DNA of 64,000 bases from Spinellus fusiger (lineage: Eukaryota; Mucoromycota; Mucoromycetes; Mucorales; Phycomycetaceae): assembly GCA_025094145.1 (NCBI GenBank), contig JALLLS010000015.1, positions 372,001 through 436,000 of the forward strand, in the 5' to 3' direction. The stretch's first letter is position 1, and every line of letters begins with the position of its first letter. Positions 1-13,122 of this stretch are shown one piece after another. Below the pieces are notes generated by a model. The model had not been told where the DNA came from, did not search any database, and saw nothing but the letters and a program-made list of their open reading frames with translations. The translations under genes were made by a program, and so were the position numbers.

Positions 1-33
1 ATTATAATAAATAAATAAAAAAACACAGCTTAC

Positions 34-1750
34 ATGTTGGAAATCCACAGCCTTCTTCCAGCGAGTAAGGTTGGAACCAGTCAAATCAGCAGAACCACCC
101 AACAACTCGGGAAGAACTTCAGCAAGAGAGGTCAATACATTCTCAGACAGCTTTCTTGTGGCTACAGCAGGATCGGCAGGAGTGAAGCGAGGAAGAGCCT
201 TTTCCCAGCCGGCAGGAAGTTCATTGGCAATACGACGGTTCAATTCAGCAGCCTCTTCAGGGAACTGTTGGGTGTAGGCACTGAACAGAGCATTCCATTC
301 AGTCTCCACCTTGGCACCGTGAGCAGCACGGCCAGCCCAGAAATCATAGACTTCCTGAGACACTGCGTAGTCTTGCTCAGCATTCAAGCCGAATTTCTCC
401 TTCACCTGCTTAATATCGGCAGCTATGTCATATAATAAAAATAGGGGAATAAAGAGGCGAATGAGTCAATGAAAATGGGCTGCAAGGCTGTTCTCTTGTT
501 TTCCTTACCAGAAAGGGGAGATCCGTGCACTTTCTCTTCACCCTGGTTTAATGAGCCGTAACCTGTACAAAAGAAGACCAGCAACCTCATTATTATAGAA
601 TTCATATCATATTGCACTGAATAGAACACTAGCTTACCGATGGTGGTGCGGATCTTGATCAATGTGGGCTTGTCAGTGACTGTCTTGGCTTCTTCAATAG
701 CCTTGTTAATGGCCTCGATATCATTGTCACCATCTGTCACAACAACGGTGTGCCATCCGTAAGCATGGAAGCGTTCAATCACATCCTCAGTGAAGGATAC
801 AGCAGTGTCACCATCAATGGTGATCTTGTTGTCGTCATACAAGGCAATGAGCTTGCCAAGCTTCCAGTGACTAGATGAAAACAAGACAATAAGCACTGTT
901 TCTTCCTTGTCTCCCCATGTCTTATTGGCTTACCCAGCAATGGACACAGCCTCGGCAGCGACACCTTCCTGCAGACAACCGTCACCCAAGATGGTGTATG
1001 TGTAGTTGTTGAAGAGCTCAAAGCCAGGCTTGTTGAAAGTAGCAGCCAAATGGGCCTCAGCAGCAGCCAAACCAACAGCATTGGCAATACCTAACAATAT
1101 AAAGTCAGTAGGTATTCTACGGACTGCTGCCATTCTCTCTTCTAATCTCTCTCTCTGTGTGTGTGTTTATAAATAGGTTACCTTGACCAAGAGGACCGGT
1201 GGTGACCTCAATACCAGGTGTGTCATTGGCCTCGGGGTGGCCGGGTGTTCTATAGGAGAATCAGTCATCTACTTTCTTATCGCTATAAAGCCATAGACAT
1301 CTCTCTCCTAGACAAGAGGGAATTCTACAGAGATGAAATCTACACTCACTTGCTGTCCAACTGACGGAAGTTCTTCAAGTCATGAATGGACACATCATAG
1401 CCCAACAAGTGAAGATAGACATATTGAAGAGCACAGCCGTGTCCGTTGGAGAGCACAAAGCGGTCACGGTTGATGAACTTTGGGTTCTTGGGATTGGCAT
1501 TGATATGCTTGCTGAACAAGACATGGGCCATGGGAGCACACCCCATAGGAGCACCTATTGATTTGGAGTGTTGGTTTAGTCTGTCCCATTGTTGGTGCGT
1601 TGCTATGCTCAATGCCACTGACAGCCTCTTTTTCCCTTTCCCTTAAATCCCTGTGTATTTACCAGGATGACCAGAATTGGCACCGCGCACCACGTCAGCA
1701 GCAAGAGCACGAACAGTATGAATGGAAATCTGTTCAATCGATGCAACCAT
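34..1750 (-). CDS. TKL1: Transketolase (3' end beyond the left edge)
   Basis: Thiamine-diphosphate enzyme of the non-oxidative pentose phosphate pathway that moves two-carbon units between sugar phosphates in the cytosol. Exons on the minus strand: 1750-1663, 1554-1350, 1249-1182, 1090-934, 870-638, 562-509, 422-34, then a GTAAGC donor, so the gene continues past the left edge. The 398 codons here join in frame. Visible family signatures are NSGHPG near residue 25, the segment ending [18 protein letters not shown], the diphosphate-binding GDGCLQEG, and [14 protein letters not shown]. The small 54-nt exon supplies the conserved [14 protein letters not shown] stretch. The last exon carries the start of the pyrimidine-binding domain ([15 protein letters not shown]). 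The start was chosen as [20 protein letters not shown] because longer reading frames upstream are AT-rich intergenic sequence. Family assignment is secure; the missing part holds the C-terminal domain. Confidence 0.95.
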
Positions 1751-2589
1751 GTTTGAGAGAATATAGAAAGAGAAGAATAAGAAAAGAAAAAAAGAAAAAA
1801 CAAAGGCTAAAACAAAGTGTGTTCTTATAATGATGCATTCAGGCACCTATCGGAGTGTTAAAAGGGTGAACAACCAGCCGAAAATGTTGAGTAAGAGAGA
1901 TTTAAAACAAGTGCTTCCTTTTCTCCGATTGGCCAATGAAATGAAGAAGGGGGAGGGTTTCTACTTTGCACTGCTATTCCCCTCCCCACCCCCAAAAAAA
2001 AAAAAAAAAAACTTACAGGGTGTCTCGCCAATAAGCGAATCTTCTTTTTTATTAATAAGCGAATCTCCTTTGATGACCAAGTACTATTTACAATCACAAT
2101 AATAATGAAAGTCATCTCTCTACAGTATGGGTTGGAGAATAACGCGTCACATTTTCGCCTTTTGAGCCTGTCCTCATTCATCCATCACTGCACAGTACAA
2201 ATGACAGGTACACTTGGTGGGTTGCTATGAAACAGACCTTTCCCTTATGCGCTGGTTTGCAATGAAACACTTTTAACCCCAGATCTGGTGTCTTTTTAGT
2301 CAAGCATTATTCCAATCTTCCCCACATTTCTAAACTACACGGATTCCAGTAGAAAGAATAGTTTGTGTGTCTGTAAATATATTCTGGACAGAGACAAGTG
2401 GGTATAAATAGGTAGATACATAATTACATGATTACATACATATACTCATAGCTAGATGAGCGTGCTGTGTATTCTCTGTACATATTTATACATTTATATT
2501 AATATAGGCGTACTTGTGTGCCTATTTGTGTCTATGTTTCTATGCAATAGACAAAACAAAACAAAAACAAGAAAACAAAGATCAGAGTC

Positions 2590-2622
2590 AATCCAAATCC
2601 AAATCCAAATCCAAATCCAAAA
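2590..2622. repeat. Hexanucleotide tandem repeat (CAAATC)n
   Basis: About five uninterrupted copies of a six-base unit in the transketolase/IQGAP intergenic region. It produces short Lys/Ser-rich or Trp/Ile-rich phantom ORFs on the two strands. Confidence 0.8.
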
Positions 2623-3060
2623 ATAAAAGTAAAAAAGATACATTATCAGATGATCTTCCATTGTCAGAGGCCTACCACACCCAAATCTGTAGTAATAAAA
2701 TAAGCCAAGAATGGCCATCCAACACACATCCAACACAGCAATAAGTGTCACCAAAGAACGAGATTAAAAGTATGTCCAGCAGTCATCTAAGCGACATTGC
2801 CCTTCTCTCCTTCAAGGATAAACCCCACCACACACCAATTTTCAATGTCCTCTCCTGCGTTGAACTTTTGGCTCGGAGGAACAGGCTGTGGAGATAGGCT
2901 GTGTCGGCAAAAGGGTTGTTTACATCCACACCATATCAGGACAAGAGAGAGAAAAGAGAGAGAAAAGAGAGAGATAGAAAGAGAGATTGCCCTGTCTATT
3001 GCAGCACCAATAATAATAATAATAATATTAATAACAATACTAATAAAAACAGAGATTCCT

Positions 3061-3165
3061 TTCTTTTCTTTTCTTTTCTTTTTATTCCTATTACTGCTTA
3101 CTGCTTACTGCTTACTGCTTATTGTTGACTGCTGACTGCTGACTGTTGACTGCTGACTGTTGACT
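3061..3165. repeat. TTTTC tract followed by heptamer tandem repeat
   Basis: TTTTC pentamers, then about ten imperfect copies of TACTGCT drifting to TGACTGC/TGTTGAC, immediately upstream of the IQGAP start codon. Likely a polymorphic microsatellite within the 5' leader or promoter. Confidence 0.75.
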
Positions 3166-3197
3166 ACTATTCAAACAGATAATAACACCCCTATACA

Positions 3198-6100
3198 ATG
3201 ACAAGCCTATTGCCTCTACAAAGAATGAGTGTCTCCCGCCTCGCAGGGAGAGACATGGCTATGCGTATGGCAGAAGAAGAGGAGGAAGATGTTGTTGGTA
3301 CGACTCGTATAATAAGAACTTCTCCTGTCCCTAACAAAAAGATAACAAAAGAAACTCAACATCTGTTGTATGTATTATATAGGAATGCAAGGTAACTCTC
3401 CTGTCACTGATTGTTTTGGTAATTTACCACAACAGGTCGTCTTCGTCTGCAGAAGAATGAGCAGATGAAATCAAGCCAGTGGATGGACCAACAAAGAAGC
3501 AATCTTCTAGCCTATGAATATCTGTGCCACATTGGTGAAGCAAAAGAGTAGGTGGCAAATGGGGAGGAGTGCATGGACATTGTTCTTAGTGTCTATTCTC
3601 ACTCTATAGGTGGATTGAGGCCTGTTTGGAGGAAGAAATCGACTCCATTATTAAACTAGAGGAATCTATGAGAGATGGCATTGTCCTTGCAAAGTTAGCA
3701 GGATGGTTTGCCCCTCATGTTGTGTCCAGAATTGTAACAGTAAGTCCATCTCCATGGAAGAACACTCTTCATCTGACGCTTCCTGTCAATGGTAGGACAC
3801 CAAGCATAAATTCCTTCACTCTGAGAACATCAATGCATTCTTCAAGGCACTCAGTGTTGTGCGATTGCCACAAATATTCTGGTTTGAATTGACTGACCTG
3901 TATGACAAAAAGAATATTCCAAAAGTGATCTTTTGTATCCATGCTCTAAGGTGATTCAACCCTGCAACAACAGCAACAGAGTAGGAGGAAGCTAATCATA
4001 GTATGTTGGTCGCTAGTCATCTGCTATCCAGACGGAACATGGCACCCAGCATCAAGGACTTGTTCAATGAACTTCATTTTACAAGTAAGTTGATCAATAA
4101 CAAACAGAGATTGACTGGGCTATAAGGTGAGGAATTGGCTGCTGCTCAAAGAGTCCTGGATTCCTACAATGTGGTGATGCCCAACTTCAGGAATGTTGGC
4201 TCCTCCCTGTCAAGAGAACTGAATGAACCAGACTACAGATCAACACCTGTGGACAATGAGGAACAGTACCACTTCCGACAGATTGATATGCCCCATTTGA
4301 TTCAGCGACAGTACAGTGGGATTAGTCCTGCCACTCCTGACTTATTAGTAGAAAGTGACACGGAAGAGGTTGAGATCAAGAAAGAGACCATGGTGTTTAA
4401 AACAGTCAAACCCTTCCAAAGTAGGTATCTTCTTTATAGTTTGACGGAAGAGAAAGAGGCTAATACATACATACATACAACAGCACCAGAACAAGTCTTT
4501 TGGTCTGCTCCCGAGACAGTTGAAAAAGTGAAAGTATGTCAGGCAGCTGTTCGCACTTGGCTGGATCGACGTGCCTTTGAACATGTTCAGCAAGTCCATC
4601 AGTCTACCTTTTTCCAGTCTCGTATTCAACACATACAGGCTCAAGCAAGAGGTGTATTGTGTCGTCGTGAGTTGGAAACCAAAAAGATTACCTTTGAGAC
4701 TTCTGAGGACCATATACTTAAAGTAAGTCAAGTGTGGTGTGTGGTGTATGGTGTATGGTGTATGTGTGTGTTATTAAAAAAATAGAGTACTTCTTTTCAT
4801 TAGCTTCAGACAGCATGTCGATCTTTCTTGACACGTAAAAGACTCCAGAATCTCTTGGATCAATATAAACAAGAAGTTGCTCTTGCGTCACAGCAAGGAC
4901 ATGCCAAGAATCAATGGCTAGAGGGTCAACTCAGTCAATTGAGTAAGTCAATTGAATGTACCTGAGTGTGTTTATACATTCTATTAGCAACCGACAACAA
5001 TCCTTCCGTCAACACAGTCAAGAACTTTATCCATCTTTTAGATGATAATCGTTTAGACTTTGATAGTGAAATAGGTAAATAGCAAGACAGAATACATAAA
5101 AGAGAAAATAGGACTGAATCATGTTTATATCAGCCCTTGAGGATCTACGACAGGGCGTCATTCAGCATATCAAGGAAAACAACCAACTCGAATCACATGT
5201 TGGCACCATTGATATACAAATTGCACTCTTAGTACGCAATGCTATTACCATTGATGAGGTGCTCAAGACAACAGGTGCCTTCAATAAGAAACAGCAGCAG
5301 CGTCGCTTTTCTCAAATGGCCAATGCATCCACAAGTCCACTAACATTACGCGGTGTTGATAAAGAAAGTCGACAAAAGTTGGAGTTATACCAGCAGCTTG
5401 TTTATCTTTTGCAAACAGAACCCAAATATCTTGCTCGTTTTATGTCCATTACAAGTGAGCAGGATTTGGGAGGCCACTCCAATGGCCACAAGCGTATTGA
5501 ATCCACAGTACTGTCCTTGTTTGGTTACGCCACCAATATACGCGAAGAATACCTGTTGATAAAGCTGTGCATGGTATGAACACCCTCTTTCTCTCTCAAT
5601 TGATTCAGTAGTACTAAAGGAGTGTGTGTTATTAGTACTGTATTGCAGAGGAAATGAAGTTTGTAAAAGATACACAGGAGTTTATGAGAGGCAACTATAC
5701 TTTTATGAAGCTTGTGGTTCAAACCAACCGGTAAGAAGGAAAAAGAAAATAGTAAAAAAAAAAGAAGTACAGATACCTTCTTATTCTTTATAAATACTAG
5801 CGGTGCCAAGGAAAGAGAGTTCTTTAGAAAGCTATTGACTCCACTGATCACTCAAGTGGTGAACGATGATCTTCTTGATCTTAGTACAGATCCAGTCAGT
5901 ATTTACAATAATGCCATTAACGAAGAAGAGTCTCGTACTGGCATGCCCTCTCAGCGTAAACCTACTGCTACTTCAAGAGAAGCTCTGTCTTTTCCTGATA
6001 TCAGAGAGACATTTGTCACCCATCTCCGTAATTTACGCGAAACCACCGAGAATTTCTTGGCAGCCATTACTTCTGCTACTGACCAAGTACCTTATGGTAT

Positions 6101-7940
6101 TCGGATAGTGGCTCGTGAGCTTCGATTAGTTCTTGAAGAGAACTTTCCTAACGAAGGTCCTGATCGTATTGTGAAGATTCTTGGAAACTTTATCTATTAC
6201 CGTTACCTGAATCCTGCTATTGTGTAAGTGATGTTGCTATTGTTGTTATTGTTACTCGTAGAACAGTACTATCTCTTTGTTTGTTTGTTTGTTTTTTAAA
6301 TTTATTAATTTATTTAAAAAAAAAAGTGCTCCCGAACAATACGATGTTATTGACGATAACATTCATCCAGTACAACGAAAAAATCTTGCAGAGGTAAACC
6401 TAGGCTTCATTGGATACATAACTTACCAAGGATAGATCTCTAAAATGCTCCAACAAATTTCAAGCGGAAAAGTCTTTGCTGCAGATGATATGTTCTTAGC
6501 ACCCCTCAATGACTATGTCTATAATGCAGGAAAGCGTTTTTATGACTGGTTTATGAAGTGTAGGTCATGTTTTAAATGGACTCATCTTACTCATCTCTCT
6601 TGAACAGTGACTGATGTGGAGGACCCTGAGACCTACTTTAGTATGGACCCGCTGTCTGACATGGCTAGAACCAATAAGCCTCTGGTCTATATCTCTCCTT
6701 ATGAACTGTATTATCTTCATTATATGATTGAGAATAATATGGATACCGTTGAACCTGAGCACAATGGCATGTTGACAGATGTCCTTCGTCAAATGGGTCC
6801 TTCTCCCTATGGTCCTGGCAGTGAACTCTCAGAAACAGTGATTTGCCTTACTCTCAGCAACCGAGCACAAGACATCCCACTTGATCCTGCAGCCAGATTA
6901 CAACAACTCTTGGTAGATACTAAACGCTTAGTAGTGTATGTTATCAAGATACAGAGTGGAAACAACCTGAGAACTATCTTTAAACAACCTATACAGCAAG
7001 AACATGAAGACACATGGAGTACTATTAAAAAGGAAGAATTCTCGGAAGGAACTGATAAAGAACACATCATTCGAAACAAAAGACGTCTCCTAAGACTCAA
7101 TCCTAACGATCCTCCTGTTGATTTATTAAGGTAATATATATATAGGGAAAAGAATATCTGCTCTCCCTTAATACATAAGAACTTACATGACATGCTTATT
7201 ATTATTAGCATCACATTCTATCAACTAAAGACTATTGCTCATCGCCTAGTACTTCATCTGGAAAAATGCAAAGTGATTGCAGATAACAATGATTTCCAAG
7301 ACATGCTCAACATGATTGCTCAAGCCATTACAGGAAAAGCTTCACAACGCCGTCAACGAGACAAGGAAATAGGCAAACTCACTCACTCACTTGATCATTT
7401 GATACAAAAGAAGAATTACTTGACGGAACAACGGACTCAATATGAAGACTATTTGAATGGCAGTATGAGCATTATGGCTACAAAGCGTGGCAAGAAACAT
7501 CGATTCTTATTGCCATTTACGCGTCAATACAACCACATCAAGGGGTTACAGAAGCAAGGATTGGTGCCTAAATATGGCTCCTACAAGTACACTGCTCGAC
7601 AGTTGTATGATCGTGGTATTGTGATTGAGATTGTAGGCATAGATAAAAAGCTGTACGATCGTATTCCTATTATTCTGTCCATGAATCAAGTGGGCATTAT
7701 TACTATTGAAGGCAGTTATTCTGGATGGGGGATCTCTTCTGTTCAAGTGGATTTGCGTTATGAATTCTTGCTACAGACTCAGTTTGAGGGAGTTCAGACA
7801 ATGCGTGTACTTGATGGAATGGCCAAAGTGAATGTTAACTTGTTGATTTACCTTATTAACAAAAAGTAAGTGGATTTGTTTAGATTCAATAGCAAGGTAC
7901 TGATTATCTTTTTATCATCGATAGATTTTATTCTTCATAA
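3198..7940 (+). CDS. IQGAP-family RasGAP-related scaffold (Rng2/Iqg1-like)
   Basis: Cytokinesis scaffold that in fungi binds actin, calmodulin light chains and formins at the division site. Eighteen exons: 3198-3297, 3383-3391, 3436-3547, 3610-3739, 3796-3950, 4017-4084, 4127-4420, 4484-4722, 4804-4942, 4988-5074, 5134-5573, 5636-5730, 5801-6223, 6327-6393, 6436-6559, 6608-7130, 7209-7865, 7925-7940 (1225 aa, frame closed throughout). A calponin-homology domain (about residues 55-195; LLAYEYLCHIGEAKEWIEACL, ELTDLYDKKNIPKVIFCIHAL) is followed by SEELAAAQRVL. IQ-like helices (about 310-400), the RasGAP-related domain (about 480-830; MRGNYTFMKLVVQTNRGAKE, YYRYLNPAIVAPEQYDVID) and the RasGAP C-terminal domain ending INKKFYSS come next. 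Exon 2 is only nine nt. The intron at 4421-4483 is 63 nt and in frame, so it may be retained. The protein is shorter than yeast Iqg1. The exact N-terminus is the least certain part. Confidence 0.93.
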
Positions 7941-10222
7941 GAACACTCTTTTCATTTGCTTGGTCTTAATGTACATATACCCTATTGTCATGAAGAAGGA
8001 TTTCTTCTTTGCAAATCATACATACTTTATCTACCTATTTACTTACACTACATATATTATATCATATTTATACTATAGACGGCAACTAAATATATAAAAT
8101 ATATTATGTTGCAAATAATATGTCTACAGTCTCTAGGCATAGAAAGGTGTGTTCTGGTAGATCTACATAGCATTCTTTTTTTTTAATTCATATATAGTCT
8201 ATTGCATTGGGTGGTAATTTTCACATATCAATATATTTCACTGATCTATAAAATAGTATCTTTGATAAAAGTAAGAATAATCAAAAGAACTAAAATCAAT
8301 AGTAATGATGATGATGATGATGATAATAATAATAATAATAATTTTACAATAATAAAGAGTATCTAGTATATTAATATATAGTTTAGATACATTCTATTTA
8401 TTTAACGAAACCACTTAAGAAATGGTGTGATAAATAGTATATTTCCATCTTGGAATAGACACATCTCCCGTAGTAGTGTTTTATTTTTTATATTTATTTA
8501 TCAATTTATATTTATTTATTTATTTTTGCTTCTAGAAGAATACACATCTAATGAACATAGAAAGGCTCTGTACCTGTTCCTGGGGACTTTGTAGTTAGGG
8601 CAGAACTAATAATTATAATGGTACTCCCTTTATCTAATCAAACAAAAGTTGAATGGAAACTACTCTTATAAAACACCACATCACTGCTGCAATAGGGTCA
8701 TGGCCAGGAAGAGTACATGTCTGCTATTAAAACAAGCATTCTTATCACCCACGACTAGAATGAATAAACCCCAAAACAAGAGAGAACTTTCTCTGCTATT
8801 GTGTTATGCTTAAAATAACCCTACTGACATGCCTGTAGGATAATGCATAGTCTCCGAACAAGAAAATGAAAGAAAAAGAAAAAGTTCTCCTGATAAAGTT
8901 AAAATGCTTAGACAGTGATAATTTTCTGCAACCTGCTAAATGCTTGTTCTTCATTTGACATTAGTATATTTCTTGGTATAATTCCATAGTTCTAGTGTTG
9001 TTCAGTGAGATTGGACTTTAAACAGATACTTTGGTATTGATTGAAGGTGGATAATGAGTTACTAGAGAACAAGACAGAAAGATATATCCAATCAGTGTCC
9101 CTGGAGACCCTTATCTTTCCCCTACTATTATTGAACACCAGAAACATCATTATTAGTGTGATTAGCGTGTCGTGTAATTATTAATATTGATGCTGGTATT
9201 GCTATTAATAGTATCTTTAGCAGTGTAATTACTGGTGTTACTGCCAGTAGCATCAGCAATGTTTGTTGGTAGAGTAATAAGAACGGTAGTATTAGCACAC
9301 CATTGAGGAATCTCTATTGTTTGATTTTGGATTTTTAAGGGTCAAATGTAATGAGAATCCAGTCTATAAGATGATGGAAACAAGTGATGATACTTGTGGA
9401 TTATAAAGATCTTTTATTTTATTTCGTAGAGTATTATTGTAGTAAATATCAAACCTTTATTTTATAAATAAATATATATATATATATATAAAGAGAAAAA
9501 AAAGAGGTATATGTAGATGATGTTAGTAAATAAACGAGTGATTGATTGAGTGAGGAGGTAGGCATTGACTCTTATGTAACACATTTCCCCCACTTATTGT
9601 ACCCTAGTTTGCCCTGAGAATGACCAAGTTAATAAAAGGATATCTTTTTTCAAGCCTACATGAATCCATTCAAGCACAAGAAGTAACATAAGCTTCCACC
9701 ATAGCTACGATACCAATAGGTTAGGTAGTTGATATGAATACTGTATGAATACTTCCATGGAAGCTTCACTATAGGCCTGCTATTATAATAAATAATATAG
9801 ATAAATAAATAAACACGGGATAGATGTGATAGTTTAGCAATATAAAGCAGATCAAGTCCTGTTAATATAAAACAAACCCCAAATAAAATGATAAACATAA
9901 TAAAGAGGATGAATGCAGTACACAAGCACGAGAAGAAAGAAAGTGTGATATCATAGTTTTCTCAGTATATCCTACTGTACAGGCTTCAGGGAGTCTGTCT
10001 GTTGATAGAGTTTATACCCTCCCATCAACATGGATCATCAAATAAGGGCCAATACTCTATTTACATCACTTGGTCTATAGTAACAAGTCATGACAAGAAT
10101 ACTAGTGTTACGAGTGTTTGCGATTGAGTATATTTATAATTAAAGAATCAAGCGTTCAATACTATTAAAAGTATAAGTAAAAAAGAGTTCATTAAAATAG
10201 AACAAGGGAATACATTAAAGAA
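7941..10222. other. AT-rich intergenic region between convergent genes
   Basis: A 2.3-kb gap between the 3' ends of the IQGAP gene and the GPI-protein gene. It is low-complexity AT-rich sequence with a GATGAT/AATAAT tract near 8305-8342 and a TA dinucleotide run near 9475-9490. No coding exon or RNA gene is recognised on either strand. Confidence 0.6.
8305..8342. repeat. GAT/AAT trinucleotide microsatellite
   Basis: Six GAT units pass directly into six AAT units in non-coding DNA. Confidence 0.8.
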
Positions 10223-11042
10223 TTAAAAAGCAAAGAAAGATAGAAGCAAAAAGAATCCTAATGCAAAAGGCACTGGTTTGTTTCTAGCTGATGCACTACT
10301 GTGGATAGCAAATATGCTAGAGGGACCTGCCTTATTTGCACTACCAGCAGCTGTGGAAGAAGGGATGGCAGGTGGGGCATAAGGACGGACAACAATAGGC
10401 ACAGATGTATTGGTGCGAGAAAACGCATCCACAAAGATGACCTTTGTTTTATTTTATTTTTTAATCCACAAAGATGAGTGATGTTTTCTTGTGTTTGTTG
10501 GTTGATATGCTTACCTGATAATTGCCTGCATGTGTTGTATTGGGTATTGAGTACTAAAATATCCATAATAAATGAGATGAGTTTTCTGTTGTATAATTGC
10601 TGTTTGCATGTATGCAGTCTACAGTTAAGGAGTAATGAAAAAAAAAAGAAACACTTACACTCAGCTCGTGCTCATAGTATATTATTGTATTCTGGGTACG
10701 TCTAAAGCTAAATCCTTGGGAGATATCAGCATTAGAAGTGATAACTGTCTCAGTGAAATTCAGACTAGGATCCACCGTATTAAAATAGATAGACAGTGCA
10801 AGTACTAAGAGAACAGAGGGATCAGTGCTTGTAAAGAGAGTATATATCTATATATAAAAGACTGACTTACGATTGGGTAGTTTGGCATCATCCACTAGAG
10901 TGTAGCGAACAGGCAATACTTGGCCAGCAACATAGGGTGCATTGGGTTCTGGTGCAGTAACATTGTAAGTATGAGAAGGTGAAATGACTTGAGCTGATAC
11001 AATTCCAAGGGCCATAAGCCACACAATAGCTCGCATCAACAT
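10223..11042 (-). CDS. Secreted GPI-anchored protein, Kre9/Knh1-like domain
   Basis: Exons 11042-10871, 10804-10659 and 10441-10223 give 178 aa. A signal peptide (MLMRAIVWLMALGIVSAQ) is followed by a compact beta-rich domain with the pattern V-SP...PYVAGQVLPVRYTL, typical of the Ser-Thr-rich GPI-anchored Kre9/Knh1 N-terminal family. Then come a Ser/Ala/Pro-rich linker and a C-terminal hydrophobic tail (VPFALGFFLLLSFFAF) preceded by small residues, the usual GPI-attachment arrangement. Three N-glycosylation sequons are visible (NVT, NFT, NTS). The first intron is 66 nt and the second is 217 nt. Members of this family sit at the cell surface and are linked to wall glucan assembly, but the biochemical role is unknown. 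An alternative start is the Met at 11036. Translation into an exported anchored protein is clear; the family name is less certain. Confidence 0.72.
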
Positions 11043-11233
11043 GGTTAAAAGAAAGAAAGATAATGGAAAGGGGGTTGTTTGCTTGGATCCTCTTTATATA
11101 AGTAGGTGTATGCTTAATAGAAGGATGATCCGTTCTGTTCTCGTCTGCATACGTAATCAGAACAGAGAGAAAGATAAAATAACACTAGACATCTATCTAC
11201 TAATCTATAGACATACATACATGCATACATACA

Positions 11234-11266
<33 letters not shown>

Positions 11267-11967
11267 CCATAGATATATATGTTCAGATAAAGATTACTAA
11301 ATGTGTCTATTTACCTGTCTATCCATCTACCTATATAACTACCTATATAACTACCTATATATAAACACCTGTACATATTTACACATACTTGTACATACAT
11401 AAAGAAATAGGTAATGCATCCAACATCTGCTCACAACAAGACTATGAGACAATAAAATAGAAATAATAAGCAAGTACTGGCGTATATGTTATAGTAGGCT
11501 GATCTGTTTGCTTGTATTCTCCATGTATTTACATGCAGCTACGTCTATTCTCAATCAATAGACAGCTCTCATGAATAGCCAATGAGATCAGTGAGTCAAT
11601 AGAAATCTTCAGTGATATAGGACTAATTCCCCAGATAAATCATTCTCTCTACTGATAAACCACACTACTCTTTCTCTGTACATACCCTTTGATTCTCCAT
11701 AATAGTGTACTACCACCATTAAAATAGGATCAATATCAATGATTACAATAGATACAATAGATACAATAGATACAATATGTCATACAAGACATACAAGACA
11801 TGCAATAAAGACAGGCTTTCGTCTCCTTATATATGCAGGGATTCTTAGATATCTTTTTATACCTCACCAGATATTGACTCTCCGATTCGACTTCCATTTC
11901 TCTCACACTATTCATCCACACTTGCACCCACATTGCCTGTATTCCTCTTATAGTGCCAAGCCAATAA
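11043..11967. promoter_or_regulatory. Divergent intergenic region, GPI protein / bHLH factor
   Basis: A 925-bp region between two divergent start codons. It contains a CATA tetranucleotide array (about 11208-11263), CTAC/TATAACTAC repeats near 11320-11360 and a GATACAATA array at 11745-11778. No ORF is supported. Confidence 0.5.
11208..11263. repeat. CATA tetranucleotide microsatellite
   Basis: About thirteen near-perfect ACAT/CATA units in the promoter region upstream of both flanking genes. Confidence 0.85.
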
Positions 11968-13122
11968 ATGTCACAACAACCTCTTAAGCTCCGTCATCCT
12001 ACACAATACCACTTGATGGCAACACAGCGGCAGGACAGTGGCATGCACCCACTGGCTACGGCTCCTCATCCTGCCTATACCCTTTCCGTCCGTCAGAATA
12101 GAGACTCACCTGGTTCAGACCACCTTGACTTTCCCGACAGCTTCTCACAGAACTTCCTCAGTCCAATGTCCACTTCTCCCTTGAACGACTTTGACGATAT
12201 TGACTATCAAACAGGGCTACAGTCGTTCTCCAAGCAACAGTCGCCCCCTACAGAAACACAGACTGTAAGTAAAAAAGAAGAAAAAGAGAAAGAAACTATC
12301 CTCTTCTTCTTAGCTCCTTGACTTATTCTCTACAGAACTCAAGTGGTGTGTTGGGTGGAGACACCATCAATACAGCCCAACCTATTCAAATGAAGCCACA
12401 CCAGGACTTCTCTTTCCACCAACACCAACACCAACACCAACACCACCACCAACACCAACACCAACACCAACACCAACACCAACACCACCATCCTCCACAG
12501 GGGGGGTTTCCAATGTCAGCACCTGCTGCTATGTATGACTTTGGCTATCCAAGTTCCTCTTCCTTTTCTTCGAACTTTGGTATGACGCCTTCTACAGGAG
12601 GTCTCCATGCTCCCATTGAAGCCACTTGTTCTACAGGGAGCATTGCCACCAACACAAACGAACCAAGAAGCTATGACGAGGACTATGCAATGCAAATGAA
12701 GTAAGTGGGGTGTGTCTGGTCCTGTTGTTCTCTGACAGTATTAGTGTGCAGGTGATGATGGAGAAGAGACGCCGAAGAAGAGAATCCCACAATGCAGGTA
12801 AGACCCACTTTTTTTTTTATATTTTTTTTATATTTTTTTACTCTTCCTCTTCCTCTTCTCCCACAAGGGTGGACATGTATAACTGGTTCTCTGTGTAGTG
12901 GAAAGAAGAAGGCGGGATAACATCAATGATAGAATCCAAGAGTTGGGGTTTATGTTGCCTGACAGTATAGACCACCATGGCCCTATGAAGCCCAACAAAG
13001 GTGCTATTCTCCGTAAGTCTGTGGATCACATCAAGCAGCTTCAGCAAGATGTGAGTAGCTATAGTCAACGCGTGAAGGAACTTGAGCGTACACTGCAGCA
13101 TTACCAGCAACAGCAGCCATAA
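11968..13122 (+). CDS. bHLH transcription factor, MiT/TFE-like basic region
   Basis: Exons 11968-12264, 12336-12700, 12739-12797 and 12899-13122 give 314 aa in frame. The first 220 residues are low-complexity, with a Gln/His tract of alternating HQ near residues 125-150. The C-terminal third is a basic helix-loop-helix: basic region [18 protein letters not shown], helix 1 [10 protein letters not shown], a loop with [18 protein letters not shown], then a short leucine-poor coiled tail ending HYQQQQP. The order H-N-x-x-E-R-R-R-R with NINDRI and KGAILR...VDYI-like helix 2 is closest to MITF/TFE/USF-type E-box (CACGTG) binders. The basic region is split across two exons with a phase-1 intron. Target genes cannot be read from the sequence. 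A start at the internal Met near residue 17 is possible. Confidence 0.88.
12420..12490 (+). repeat. CAACAC (Gln-His) coding repeat
   Basis: Hexameric CAACAC units, sometimes CACCAC, inside exon 2 of the bHLH gene. They encode alternating Gln-His residues and are likely length-polymorphic. Confidence 0.85.

Larger units (their letters stand above)
1751..3197. promoter_or_regulatory. Divergent intergenic region, transketolase / IQGAP
   Basis: Shared upstream region of two divergent genes. No supported ORF. It contains an A17 run near 2000, a CAAATC hexamer array at about 2590-2622, a GA-rich tract at 2943-2985 and a TACTGCT/GACTGCT heptamer array at about 3090-3165. No specific factor sites are claimed. 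Confidence 0.5.

Noticed and set aside
34..435. 133-codon plus-strand ORF at the left edge
   Set aside because: Lies antisense to the transketolase exon, which has strong family signatures.
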